Shown piece after piece: positions 1 through 6,417 of a DNA stretch of 8,838 bases; position 1 is the first letter of the stretch; each line of letters starts with the position of its first letter. The position numbers and the translations under genes were made by a program. Source of the DNA: an uncultured Dorea sp. (GTDB lineage Bacteria > Bacillota > Clostridia > Lachnospirales > Lachnospiraceae); NCBI GenBank assembly GCA_910579335.1, contig CAJTUQ010000100.1:1-8838 (forward strand), read 5' to 3'. The notes beneath the pieces are model-generated. The model was not told where the DNA came from. It saw nothing but the letters and a program-made list of their open reading frames with translations, and searched no databases.

Positions 1-251
1 GCTCTTGCTTCTTCTTTTATGTCATTCGCAAATATTATGTGAAATCTTGTCCTTCCAAGCTTTACCCAATGGCCATTAACATCTTTCATTTCCCAATCCC
101 GGTTAATTTGAGTATTGATTGATTTTTTTAGGACTTTAAAATCTCCTTCAAATCCCAAATCAATTCCACCGCATCCAGAAAACAATGACAGTAATTTTAT
201 AGGGCGGTTTACAGCCAGATTTTCTTTATCTTCCAATCGCTTCCTGTCCAT
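1..251 (-). CDS. DNA (cytosine-5-)-methyltransferase, N-terminal part (runs off the window)
   Basis: Only the first 83 residues are visible. They carry the S-adenosylmethionine-binding motif I of C5-cytosine methyltransferases, LSLFSGCGGIDLGFEG, at residues 21-36. A probable motif II, FANDI, follows at residues 74-78. The spacing between the two is longer than in compact enzymes such as M.HhaI, so the protein seems to carry a roughly 25-residue insert (around residues 37-70), which I believe occurs in one subfamily. The ATG at 251 is preceded by an AGGAG-type ribosome binding site. The catalytic Pro-Cys motif IV and the target recognition domain lie beyond the window, so the methylated sequence cannot be predicted. 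The vsr-like gene sits 58 bases upstream on the same strand, which supports a DNA-modifying role, probably in a restriction-modification or solitary methylation system. The DNA is AT-richer than the chromosome to its right. Confidence 0.9.
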   Translation of the reverse strand, partial: MDRKRLEDKENLAVNRPIKLLSLFSGCGGIDLGFEGDFKVLKKSINTQINRDWEMKDVNGHWVKLGRTRFHIIFANDIKEEAR

Positions 252-309
252 CGTCTTCTCTCCTCTTACAAATACTGATACAAACTATAAAACACCCTAA
301 AATCTGCAT

Positions 310-768
310 TTAACATTCCTCTTCAAGTTCATCAACAAATTTTTCAATATCATTTTCAAAAATGACTTCCTCTATAATCTTTACACATTGTTTCGTATCT
401 TTCATTATGTCATTCCCCCAAAAACGAATAACTGTCCAACCCATAAATAAAAGTTTTTTTTCATTATTTCTGTCACGCTCCATATTTCTTTCAATTTTTT
501 TTACCCAAAAATCAGGATTGTTCCCATTTAGCAGCTTTGGTTTTAAAACTTCCCAATCTTTCCCATGAAATAATTCCCCATCACAAAAAATAACGATTTT
601 ATATTTCGTTAACACAATATCTGGCGTACCTGGCAAAGCCTTGTAATTTTTTCTATAACGATATCCCCGCGCCCACAATTCTTTCCGAAGAGCCAATTCA
701 ATGCTTGTATCTTTGCTTTTAATACGACTCATCGCCTTATGCCGCTGCTCTTTATTCAAAACATCCAT
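310..768 (-). CDS. vsr: Very-short-patch mismatch repair endonuclease (Vsr family)
   Basis: This 152-residue protein matches the Vsr family in length and motif order. Vsr nicks DNA beside T:G mismatches left when 5-methylcytosine deaminates. Visible motifs are MSRIKSKDTSIE (E24 matching E. coli E25), PGTPD (D50 matching catalytic D51), VIFCDGELFHGKDW (H68 matching H69) and the conserved FW.KKIE.N..RD stretch (residues 87-99). The E. coli structural zinc ligands (C66, H71, C73, C117) are not conserved; E65 replaces C66 and N119 lies near C117. The frame is open up to an ATG at 801, but I chose the ATG at 768: the protein begins at the usual family position (MDVLNKEQRHKAMS), GGTGA lies 8 bases upstream, and a TGTTATAAT extended -10 overlaps the 801 codon. 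The gene lies just upstream of the cytosine methyltransferase, with which it is probably co-transcribed. Base composition is AT-rich. Confidence 0.88.
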   Translation of the reverse strand: MDVLNKEQRHKAMSRIKSKDTSIELALRKELWARGYRYRKNYKALPGTPDIVLTKYKIVIFCDGELFHGKDWEVLKPKLLNGNNPDFWVKKIERNMERDRNNEKKLLFMGWTVIRFWGNDIMKDTKQCVKIIEEVIFENDIEKFVDELEEEC

Positions 769-799
769 AAATACTGTCACCGCCCGTATAGATAGAGTC

Positions 800-828
800 A
801 TTATAACACTATAACATATAATTAACTA
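800..828 (-). promoter_or_regulatory. Putative extended -10 promoter for the vsr-dcm pair
   Basis: On the minus strand TGTTATAAT is read at 808-800, a perfect -10 with an upstream TGn extension. At 17-base spacing the -35 is only TAGTTA (828-823), which is poor but tolerable for an extended -10 promoter. Transcription would start near 793, downstream of the ATG at 801, which supports the vsr start at 768. Confidence 0.5.
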
Positions 829-870
829 TTACTTTCTAAAAAAAAGCTTTGCCCTTGCCTTTCATCAGCC

Positions 871-2208
871 TCAATCCTGCCCTGGCATCCATTTTCCTTT
901 CCACGCATACAGAAGAATCATTATCATTCCCATGCACCATGACGCCGGATATGCCGTCATAACTCCGAATAGTTCATGGGAGATGAAAAGCGCTCCCCAA
1001 ATCCAAAGCACCCGGAAGATACACAGGGAAAACAAAAACACAACCATTGCCTGAAAGGTCTTTCCCACTCCCCGCACGGTACCGGCCAGCACCTGAAGGA
1101 TACCGAGCATCCAATAAAACGGGCAGAAAAACTTCAGGATGTACACCCCGTATTCCACCACTTCCTGCTTTTGGCTAAACACTCCTATAACCTGCGGTGC
1201 AAGCAGGATAAGCATAACACCTGTAAAAATAGTATAGCACACGCCCATAGCCACCGACACATACATTCCCCTCTTTACTCTGTCATACCTTCCCGCCCCT
1301 ACATTCTGCCCGGCAAATGTCGTTGCCGCCATACTAAAGCTAAGCACCGGAAGAATATTAAAACCGTCAATTTTTATATATGCGGCAAAACCCGCCATCG
1401 CCGCTGCCCCAAAACTGTTTACGCTGGACTGTACCACAATGTTGGAAAGGGAGATTACGATATTCTGTATTCCGGTCGGCAGCCCTATTTTCAATATCTT
1501 TCCGGGCAGGCTGCCGTAAAATCTCACGTCTCTGAGTTTAAGCCGGTAAACGTCTCCGCTTCTTACAAGGAAAGCAATGATAAAGATACAGGAAATCAGC
1601 TGCCCGATATCGGTAGCCAATGCAACTCCTACGACTCCCATCCGAAATACAACAACAAACAATAAGTCTAAAATTATATTGGAAACCGCCGCTATAACCA
1701 GATACATCAGAGAACGCCTTGAATTACCCACTGCGTTTAAAATACCGGCAGACATATTGTAGATGACAGAGAATATCATCCCTCCAAAAAAGATTTTAAG
1801 ATACGAAACCGCCGGCTCAAACACCTCCTGCGGCGTTCCCATCGCCCGCAGGATGGCAGGGGACAGCAGGATTCCCGTCACACTGACAACCGCTCCCGCG
1901 CAAACTGCAATCGCAACCGTCGTGTGGACCGCCTTTCGCACCCCTTCCCGGTCGCCAGCGCCGAAAAACTGTGAAATCACAACTCCGGCCCCCGCTGACG
2001 CACCAATGCAAAAACCTACCAAAAGATTAATAATTGCGCCGCTGGAGCCTACTGCCGCCAATGCCTCGCTTCCAATATAATTCCCTACAATAATTGAATC
2101 CACCGTATTGTAGAGCTGCTGGAACAGATTCCCAAGAATCAGCGGTATTGAAAAAAATAAAATATTTTTCCATATCGGCCCTTCCGTCATTGTCTTTTGT
2201 AATTTCAC
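871..2208 (-). CDS. MATE family multidrug/toxin exporter (NorM/DinF-like)
   Basis: This 445-residue integral membrane protein has the length and about 12 hydrophobic segments of the MATE family, which exports cationic drugs or metabolites in exchange for Na+ or H+. The N-terminal lobe (about residues 15-215) has LFQQLYNTVDSIIVG and the small-residue-rich stretch ending in QFFGAGD (80-86). The C-terminal lobe (about 240-435) has the related FAGQNVGAGRYDRVKRG (298-314). This internal duplication is typical of MATE proteins. I start at the GTG at 2208 because AGGAGG lies 7 bases upstream; an in-frame ATG at 2235 has no such site. The substrate cannot be inferred. The gene follows the tRNA-Thr terminator with only 27 bases between them and no visible promoter of its own, so expression may depend on read-through. 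The 3' end is followed by a T-run but no convincing hairpin. Confidence 0.92.
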   Translation of the reverse strand: MKLQKTMTEGPIWKNILFFSIPLILGNLFQQLYNTVDSIIVGNYIGSEALAAVGSSGAIINLLVGFCIGASAGAGVVISQFFGAGDREGVRKAVHTTVAIAVCAGAVVSVTGILLSPAILRAMGTPQEVFEPAVSYLKIFFGGMIFSVIYNMSAGILNAVGNSRRSLMYLVIAAVSNIILDLLFVVVFRMGVVGVALATDIGQLISCIFIIAFLVRSGDVYRLKLRDVRFYGSLPGKILKIGLPTGIQNIVISLSNIVVQSSVNSFGAAAMAGFAAYIKIDGFNILPVLSFSMAATTFAGQNVGAGRYDRVKRGMYVSVAMGVCYTIFTGVMLILLAPQVIGVFSQKQEVVEYGVYILKFFCPFYWMLGILQVLAGTVRGVGKTFQAMVVFLFSLCIFRVLWIWGALFISHELFGVMTAYPASWCMGMIMILLYAWKGKWMPGQD

Positions 2209-2215
2209 GAACAAT

Positions 2216-2221
2216 CCTCCT
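2216..2221 (-). promoter_or_regulatory. Ribosome binding site deciding the MATE gene start
   Basis: AGGAGG is read on the minus strand at 2221-2216, 7 bases before the GTG at 2208. It favours this GTG over the upstream in-frame ATG at 2235, which would place the ribosome binding site inside the coding region. Confidence 0.85.
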
Positions 2222-2235
2222 CTCACTATCAGCAC

Positions 2236-2263
2236 AAAAAAACTCTTGAATCCTCAAGAGTTT
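2236..2263 (-). terminator. Intrinsic terminator after tRNA-Thr
   Basis: On the minus strand a perfect 10-base-pair stem (AAACTCTTGA / TCAAGAGTTT) encloses a GGAT loop and runs into seven T residues (2242-2236). It begins 24 bases after the tRNA 3' end and probably ends the tRNA transcript. It also lies directly in front of the MATE gene, so partial read-through or attenuation there is possible. Confidence 0.85.
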
Positions 2264-2287
2264 CATTGCATGTAAACTACATCTTAA

Positions 2288-2360
<73 letters not shown>

Positions 2361-2405
2361 TTAGAAGCAAACCGCAGATTATATTCCGTAATTTGCAACA
2401 TTAAT

Positions 2406-2435
2406 AATATACAATACATGGCAGCACTTTGTCAA
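2406..2435 (-). promoter_or_regulatory. Promoter of tRNA-Thr
   Basis: A perfect -35 TTGACA (2435-2430) and a -10 TATATT (2411-2406) are separated by 18 bases. Transcription would start near 2399, about 40 bases before the tRNA. A second, perfect TATAAT at 2383-2378 lacks a good -35 but could give a shorter leader. The -35 lies 6 bases after the sigH stop codon. Confidence 0.75.
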
Positions 2436-2441
2436 TATCCT

Positions 2442-3047
2442 TCACACTTCTTTTTCCAATATCTTTTCCGTTTTATTCTTTATCCTCTGAAGCGCATTGT
2501 CTACGGTCTTCGGGCTTTTATCCAGAAGCCTTGCAATCGTCTTGTAATCTGTACCCATCAAATGAAGATAAAGCACCCGGTTCTCAAGGTCGCTCAAGCA
2601 TTCTTCCAGACGGCTCTGTAAGATCCTTACATATTCCCGGCTTACAAAAAGCTCTTCCGGATTGCTCTCGCCGCCCGCCGCCATCGTATCGACAAGCGTG
2701 CTTTGGTCTTCCCCTTCCTCATAAAAGGATATATAACTGTTAAGCGGCACATGTTTTTTCCTTTTGGAAGCTTCAATCGCAGAATACATCTGCCTTGTAA
2801 TACACAGCTTTGCAAAACTGAAAAAGGAGGAGCCCTGCTTAAAATCGTAGTCCTGCACGGCCTTAAACAGCCCGATCATCCCTTCCTGTATCAGATCATC
2901 ATTCTCACCGCCCAGAAGATACATGGCATTCGCCTCTTTCCGGACCGTGTTTTTATATTTATCCATCAGATAATCAATAATACTGGAATCTCCTTCTCTG
3001 AGCCTTGCGATAAGCTGCTCATCCGTCATCTGTTCATAAGTCTTCAT
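2442..3047 (-). CDS. sigH: RNA polymerase sigma-H factor (Spo0H), stationary phase/sporulation
   Basis: This 201-residue sigma-70 family protein matches SigH, which directs RNA polymerase to early sporulation, competence and stationary-phase genes in Bacillus and Clostridia. Region 2 is clear: DDLIQEGMIGLFKAV (residues 50-64), then YDFKQGSSFFSFAKLCITRQ and the basic SKRKKHVPLNSY. Region 4 spans about 150-195, with the helix-turn-helix at TDYKTIARLLDKSPKTVDNA. No region 1.1 or 3 of the housekeeping type is present, as expected. The ATG at 3047 follows GGGGA at a usable distance. The gene is last in the cysE-cysS-mrnC-rlmB-sigH run and starts 33 bases after rlmB. A weak possible internal promoter (TTGGCA at 3091-3086, 17 bases, TATGTA at 3068-3063) would leave almost no leader. 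No terminator separates it from tRNA-Thr. The gene order matches B. subtilis except that rae1 (yacP) is absent. Confidence 0.93.
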   Translation of the reverse strand: MKTYEQMTDEQLIARLREGDSSIIDYLMDKYKNTVRKEANAMYLLGGENDDLIQEGMIGLFKAVQDYDFKQGSSFFSFAKLCITRQMYSAIEASKRKKHVPLNSYISFYEEGEDQSTLVDTMAAGGESNPEELFVSREYVRILQSRLEECLSDLENRVLYLHLMGTDYKTIARLLDKSPKTVDNALQRIKNKTEKILEKEV

Positions 3048-3080
3048 ATTGTCCCCATATACTACATACTATCATCCAAA

Positions 3081-3821
3081 TCATCTGCCAAGCCGCTGCC
3101 TTACAATTTCATAAGCAAGCACCCCGGCTGCGACAGACGCATTCAGGGAATCGATCTCCCCTCTCATCGGTATGCCTGCGGTAAAATCGCAGGCTTCCTT
3201 CACAAGACGGCTGACTCCCTCCCCTTCATTCCCTACGACAAACCCGATCGGTCCGGTCAGGTTAAGCCTGTACATCTGCTCGCCGCCCATGTCTGCGCAG
3301 ACGAACCATAATCCTTTTTCCTTCAACTCTTCCATCGTATTTTTAAGGTTCGTCACTTTGGCAACCGGCGTATAATTGAGGGCGCCCGCCGACGTCTTTG
3401 CCACCGTCGCAGTAAGCCCTGCCGCCCGCCTTTTCGGAATAATCACCCCGTGCGCGCCGGCAAGGTTCGCAGTACGGATAATTGCCCCCAGATTATGGGG
3501 GTCCTCAATATTGTCCAGCAAGATAAGAAAAGGATCCTCCCCCTTCTTCCTGGCAAGCGCAAGCATATCCTCTACCCCGCTGTACTCATATGCCGCCGCA
3601 AAAGCAATCACACCCTGATGTTTCCCGGTCTCCGAAAATTGAAAAAGACGCTCTCTGGTTACAAACTGTATAATCACGTCATGCTTTTTTGCCTCCCGCA
3701 CGATGGTGCGCACCGGCCCGTCCTCGCACCCGTCCAGCACAAACAGCTTATCTACCGGCCTTCCTGCACGGAAAGCCTCCAATACCGCATTGCGGCCTTC
3801 GATTATATTTTCATTCCTCAT
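3081..3821 (-). CDS. rlmB: 23S rRNA (guanosine-2'-O)-methyltransferase RlmB (TrmH/SpoU family)
   Basis: This 246-residue SPOUT methyltransferase is probably RlmB, which 2'-O-methylates a 23S rRNA guanosine (G2251 in E. coli numbering) using S-adenosylmethionine. The N-terminal substrate-binding domain begins IIEGRNAVLEAF. The three SpoU motifs are complete. Motif 1 is DNIEDPHNLGAIIRTA, with the conserved N110 and R116. Motif 2 is GFVVGNEGEGVSRLV (193-207). Motif 3 is IPMRGEIDSLNASVAAGVLAYE (217-238), with the SLNAS core. Motifs 2 and 3 form the trefoil-knot cofactor site. The frame extends one codon further to a TTG at 3824, but the ATG at 3821 is preferred, with GGAG about 7 bases ahead inside mrnC. 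It overlaps the mrnC 3' end by 11 bases, suggesting translational coupling. The exact target base is assigned by family, not seen. Confidence 0.9.
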   Translation of the reverse strand: MRNENIIEGRNAVLEAFRAGRPVDKLFVLDGCEDGPVRTIVREAKKHDVIIQFVTRERLFQFSETGKHQGVIAFAAAYEYSGVEDMLALARKKGEDPFLILLDNIEDPHNLGAIIRTANLAGAHGVIIPKRRAAGLTATVAKTSAGALNYTPVAKVTNLKNTMEELKEKGLWFVCADMGGEQMYRLNLTGPIGFVVGNEGEGVSRLVKEACDFTAGIPMRGEIDSLNASVAAGVLAYEIVRQRLGR

Positions 3822-4254
3822 CAATACTCTCCAATCCTGTCTTAACTAGCGCAAGCATCCTTCCCCACTCCTTTTTCAGGTAAAGGTATCCCATCAGCGC
3901 CTCAAATCCCGTAGCTCTCCTATAATCCGTTACAGACTGGTTTTTCGCAGGAGTAACACTCTTCGCATTCCTTCCTCTCTTATAGACGGCATGCTCTTCC
4001 TCGGTAAGCTGCTCCTGAAGCACCCTCATCATCTGCGACTGGGCGGAAGCCTTCACAAAACGGCTTGTCCGCTTGTGGAGCTTTTGTACTTGCTGATTCC
4101 CTTCATTTACCACAAGAGATTTGATTATCAAATCATAAATGCTGTCACCGATGTACGCCAAAGCGAGAGGTGAATATTGCTTCACATCCACCTCTCCAAG
4201 CCCGAATATATCTTTCATGCAGCTGTCAAACTGCCATACTACGCTCTCTTCCAT
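3811..4254 (-). CDS. mrnC: Mini-ribonuclease III
   Basis: This 147-residue protein is a stand-alone RNase III catalytic domain without the C-terminal double-stranded-RNA-binding domain, the defining layout of Mini-III. In B. subtilis Mini-III matures 23S rRNA by trimming both ends of its precursor. Key parts are SPLALAYIGDSIYDL, with the metal-binding D37; a central helical part with KRTSRFVKASAQ; and GFEALMGYLYL, with the second conserved acidic residue E118. The length is normal for the family. The ATG at 4254 has AAGGGG just upstream, and the gene overlaps the cysS 3' end by 16 bases and rlmB by 11, so the three are surely one transcript. Placing an rRNA nuclease next to an rRNA methyltransferase matches the conserved Firmicute order. 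Confidence 0.93.
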   Translation of the reverse strand: MEESVVWQFDSCMKDIFGLGEVDVKQYSPLALAYIGDSIYDLIIKSLVVNEGNQQVQKLHKRTSRFVKASAQSQMMRVLQEQLTEEEHAVYKRGRNAKSVTPAKNQSVTDYRRATGFEALMGYLYLKKEWGRMLALVKTGLESIDEE

Positions 4255-5645
4255 TGCACCCCTTCTCTTGTATCCTTTAAAATAATGCCTTTTTCCAGTA
4301 ATTCATCACGGATTGCATCCGCCCTGGCGAAATCCTTCTCCTTGCGGGCTGCCTGCCGCTCTTTTATCAATCTTTCAATCTCCTCCTCCAAAATATCCTC
4401 TTCCTTGTCAACAATCAATCCGAGAACATCCGTCAGCTTCACCAGACGCTCAAGCAGCTCCTGCAGGTACTGCCCTGAACTCTCCTCACATGTGTTCGTA
4501 TTGATATATTTCACCAGTTCAAACACGGCCGCCACTGCATCTGCAGTATTAAAATCATCCTCCATCGCTTTCTCGAAGCTCTGCACAAACTCCTCTGTTT
4601 TCCCGAAACATGCTTTTTCCTCTTCTGTCATCCCCTGATTCTTTGCGTTTCCTATAAGGAATTTCAAATTATCCGCCGCATTTACGATACGGGCAAGGCC
4701 GCTTTTCGACGCCTCCATCAAATCCGCGCTGAAATTAAGAGGACTTCTATAGTGGGCGCTCAGCATGAAAAAGCGAAGAATCTGAAGGTCGTACTGCTCT
4801 GAAATTTCCCGTACCGTACGGAAATTTCCCAAAGACTTGCTCATCTTGTGATTATCAATATTTAAAAACGCATTATGCATCCAATACTTTGAAAATTCCT
4901 TCCCATTCGCCGCCTCGGATTGAGCGATTTCATTTTCATGGTGCGGAAAGACCAAATCCTCTCCCCCCGCATGGATATCTATCTGCTCGCCCAGATATTT
5001 TTTTGACATTACCGAGCATTCAATATGCCAGCCCGGACGCCCCTCGCTCCACGGCGATACCCAGTACGGCTCTCCCTCCTTCTTAGGTTTCCATAATACG
5101 AAATCAAGGGCATCCTCTTTCTCATCCTCTCCCGTCACAAGCAGGGAACGCTCGCCGGAGCGCAAATCATCAAGATTCTTATGGGAAAGCTTGCCGTATT
5201 CTTCAAATTTCCTTGTCCGGTAGTAAACCGTACCGTTTTTCTCATAAGCGAACCCCTTATCTATCAGCGTCTGGATCATTTCAATCATGCCGCCGATTTC
5301 TTCCGTCGCCAGCGGGTGCTTCGTGGCAGGCTTAATATTCATGCCCTCCATGTCTTTCTTACATTCCGCTATGAAGCGTTTGGAAACCTGGTCTGAGGAT
5401 ACGCCTTCCTCAATGGCCTTCTTAATAATCTTATCATCCACATCCGTAAAATTCGATACGAAATTCACATCATAGCCCTTGTATTCAAAATACCTTCTGA
5501 CCGTATCAAATACAATCATCGGCCTTGCATTCCCGATATGGATAAAATTATATACGGTAGGACCGCACACGTACATTTTAACTTTGTTCTCCTCCAGCGG
5601 GATAAACTCCTGCTTTGTCTTAGACAGTGTGTTAAATATTTTCAT
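4239..5645 (-). CDS. cysS: Cysteine--tRNA ligase
   Basis: This 468-residue class I aminoacyl-tRNA synthetase attaches cysteine to tRNA-Cys with ATP in the cytoplasm. The HIGH signature appears as HIGN at residues 36-39 and KMSKS at 267-271. The catalytic zinc ligands seen in E. coli CysRS are all present: C27 (in YVCGPTVYN), C210 (HIECSVMS), H235 and E239 (FPHHENE). The C-terminal half (about 310-468) is the helical DALR-type anticodon-binding domain, and its tail has the family-typical RKEKDFARADAIRDEL. Full length, no lesions. The ATG at 5645 has AAAGGAG 8 bases upstream. It lies 27 bases after cysE and is preceded by the Cys T-box, which should raise its expression when uncharged tRNA-Cys accumulates. 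Confidence 0.97.
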   Translation of the reverse strand: MKIFNTLSKTKQEFIPLEENKVKMYVCGPTVYNFIHIGNARPMIVFDTVRRYFEYKGYDVNFVSNFTDVDDKIIKKAIEEGVSSDQVSKRFIAECKKDMEGMNIKPATKHPLATEEIGGMIEMIQTLIDKGFAYEKNGTVYYRTRKFEEYGKLSHKNLDDLRSGERSLLVTGEDEKEDALDFVLWKPKKEGEPYWVSPWSEGRPGWHIECSVMSKKYLGEQIDIHAGGEDLVFPHHENEIAQSEAANGKEFSKYWMHNAFLNIDNHKMSKSLGNFRTVREISEQYDLQILRFFMLSAHYRSPLNFSADLMEASKSGLARIVNAADNLKFLIGNAKNQGMTEEEKACFGKTEEFVQSFEKAMEDDFNTADAVAAVFELVKYINTNTCEESSGQYLQELLERLVKLTDVLGLIVDKEEDILEEEIERLIKERQAARKEKDFARADAIRDELLEKGIILKDTREGVQWKRA

Positions 5646-5672
5646 TCTGTTTTCTCCTTTTACTTTTCCTTT

Positions 5673-6332
5673 TTATTCTCCCGTTTTCCTGCGCTTTTCT
5701 ATCTCTCTCAACCGTCTGTGCAGACGCATGTTATCCGCCTGAAGCTCACGGATGTCGCTGCTGATTGGGTCAGGCAGATGGACTTGATCCATGTCGGAGC
5801 GCGGAATCTTAACATCATCCCGCTTTACGATGCGCCCCGGCACGCCGACTACCGTGCAATTCGGCGGAACCTCCTTCAGTACCACAGAGCCCGCGCCTAT
5901 TTTTGAATTTTCCCCGATTGTAAATGAGCCGAGCACTTTTGCCCCTGCGCTAACCATGACATTGTCCCTGAGGGTCGGGTGCCTTTTCCCCTGCTCCTTT
6001 CCCGTACCGCCCAGAGTCACTCCCTGATACAGCGTCACATTGTCTCCCAGCTCCGCCGTCTCGCCGATAATGACTCCGCTTCCGTGATCGATAAACAATC
6101 CCTTTCCAATCTTTGCTCCCGGATGAATCTCTATCCCGGTCTTTCTTACCGCCCTCTGCGAAATCCAGCGGGCTAAAAAATAGTGCTTCCGCAGATACAG
6201 CTTGTGTGCTGCCCGATATGCTATGATTGCTTTAAAACTCGGATATAAAAACACTTCCATATTAGACTTGATTGCCGGGTCGCGTTCTCTTATCACCTGA
6301 ATCTCTTGCTTAATGTAGGATATCAAACCCAT
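5673..6332 (-). CDS. cysE: Serine O-acetyltransferase
   Basis: This 219-residue enzyme transfers acetyl from acetyl-CoA to L-serine, giving O-acetylserine for cysteine synthesis. A short helical N-terminus (1-65) is followed by a left-handed beta-helix of hexapeptide repeats (about 66-170). Conserved parts are GIEIHPGAKIGKGLFIDHG, with H83 matching catalytic H158 of E. coli; LYQGVTLGGTGKEQGKRHP, which binds CoA; and IGAGSVVLKEVPPN. E68 stands where E. coli has D143, as in the shorter Bacillus-type enzymes. The shorter N-terminus also fits that type. A coiled-coil-like charged tail, DIRELQADNMRLHRRLREIEKR, ends the protein. An ATG at 6338 is in frame, but AAGGAG lies only 1 base from it and 7 bases from the ATG at 6332, so 6332 is chosen. 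First gene after the Cys T-box, co-transcribed with cysS. Confidence 0.94.
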   Translation of the reverse strand: MGLISYIKQEIQVIRERDPAIKSNMEVFLYPSFKAIIAYRAAHKLYLRKHYFLARWISQRAVRKTGIEIHPGAKIGKGLFIDHGSGVIIGETAELGDNVTLYQGVTLGGTGKEQGKRHPTLRDNVMVSAGAKVLGSFTIGENSKIGAGSVVLKEVPPNCTVVGVPGRIVKRDDVKIPRSDMDQVHLPDPISSDIRELQADNMRLHRRLREIEKRRKTGE

Positions 6333-6339
6333 AATCATT

Positions 6340-6345
6340 CTCCTT
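6340..6345 (-). promoter_or_regulatory. Ribosome binding site deciding the cysE start
   Basis: AAGGAG is read on the minus strand at 6345-6340. Its distance to the ATG at 6332 is 7 bases, against a single base to the in-frame ATG at 6338, so translation should begin at MGLISY. Confidence 0.8.
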
Positions 6346-6378
6346 CATCATATAAATCTTTTCAAAATTACCGATAAT

Positions 6379-6417
6379 AAAAAACTTCGTCTCCTGTCCA
6401 AACGACAAGAGACGAAG
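6379..6417 (-). terminator. Terminator of the T-box riboswitch
   Basis: On the minus strand a 14-base-pair stem, CTTCGTCTCTTGTC with GACAGGAGACGAAG (one T-G pair), closes a GTTTG loop and is followed by six T residues (6384-6379). The 5' arm contains CGTCTCT, which would pair with the T-box sequence in the alternative antiterminator form. Confidence 0.95.

Noticed and set aside
838..866. Possible terminator after the MATE gene
   Set aside because: There is an eight-T run on the minus strand (845-838), but the preceding bases give at best a five-pair bulged stem (AAAG-G-C with GCTTT). The hairpin is too weak to call, though the T-run could still lower read-through into vsr.
976..1665. A 229-codon open frame on the plus strand
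   Set aside because: It lies wholly antisense to the MATE gene, its translation is rich in His/Lys/Pro without any domain pattern, and it has no good ribosome binding site. It is a shadow of the membrane protein's codon use.
2236..2263. Attachment site or mobile element boundary at the tRNA-Thr 3' end
   Set aside because: The repeat here is a simple terminator hairpin. I found no second copy of the tRNA 3' end, no integrase and no insertion sequence in the window.
2703..3311. A 202-codon open frame on the plus strand
   Set aside because: Antisense to the clear sigH and rlmB genes and spanning their junction; the translation shows no recognisable motif.
6120..6140. CysE E68 in place of the catalytic Asp of E. 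coli
   Set aside because: At first it looks like a lost catalytic residue, but the shorter Bacillus-type serine acetyltransferases also read GIEIHPGA here, so it is normal for the subfamily.
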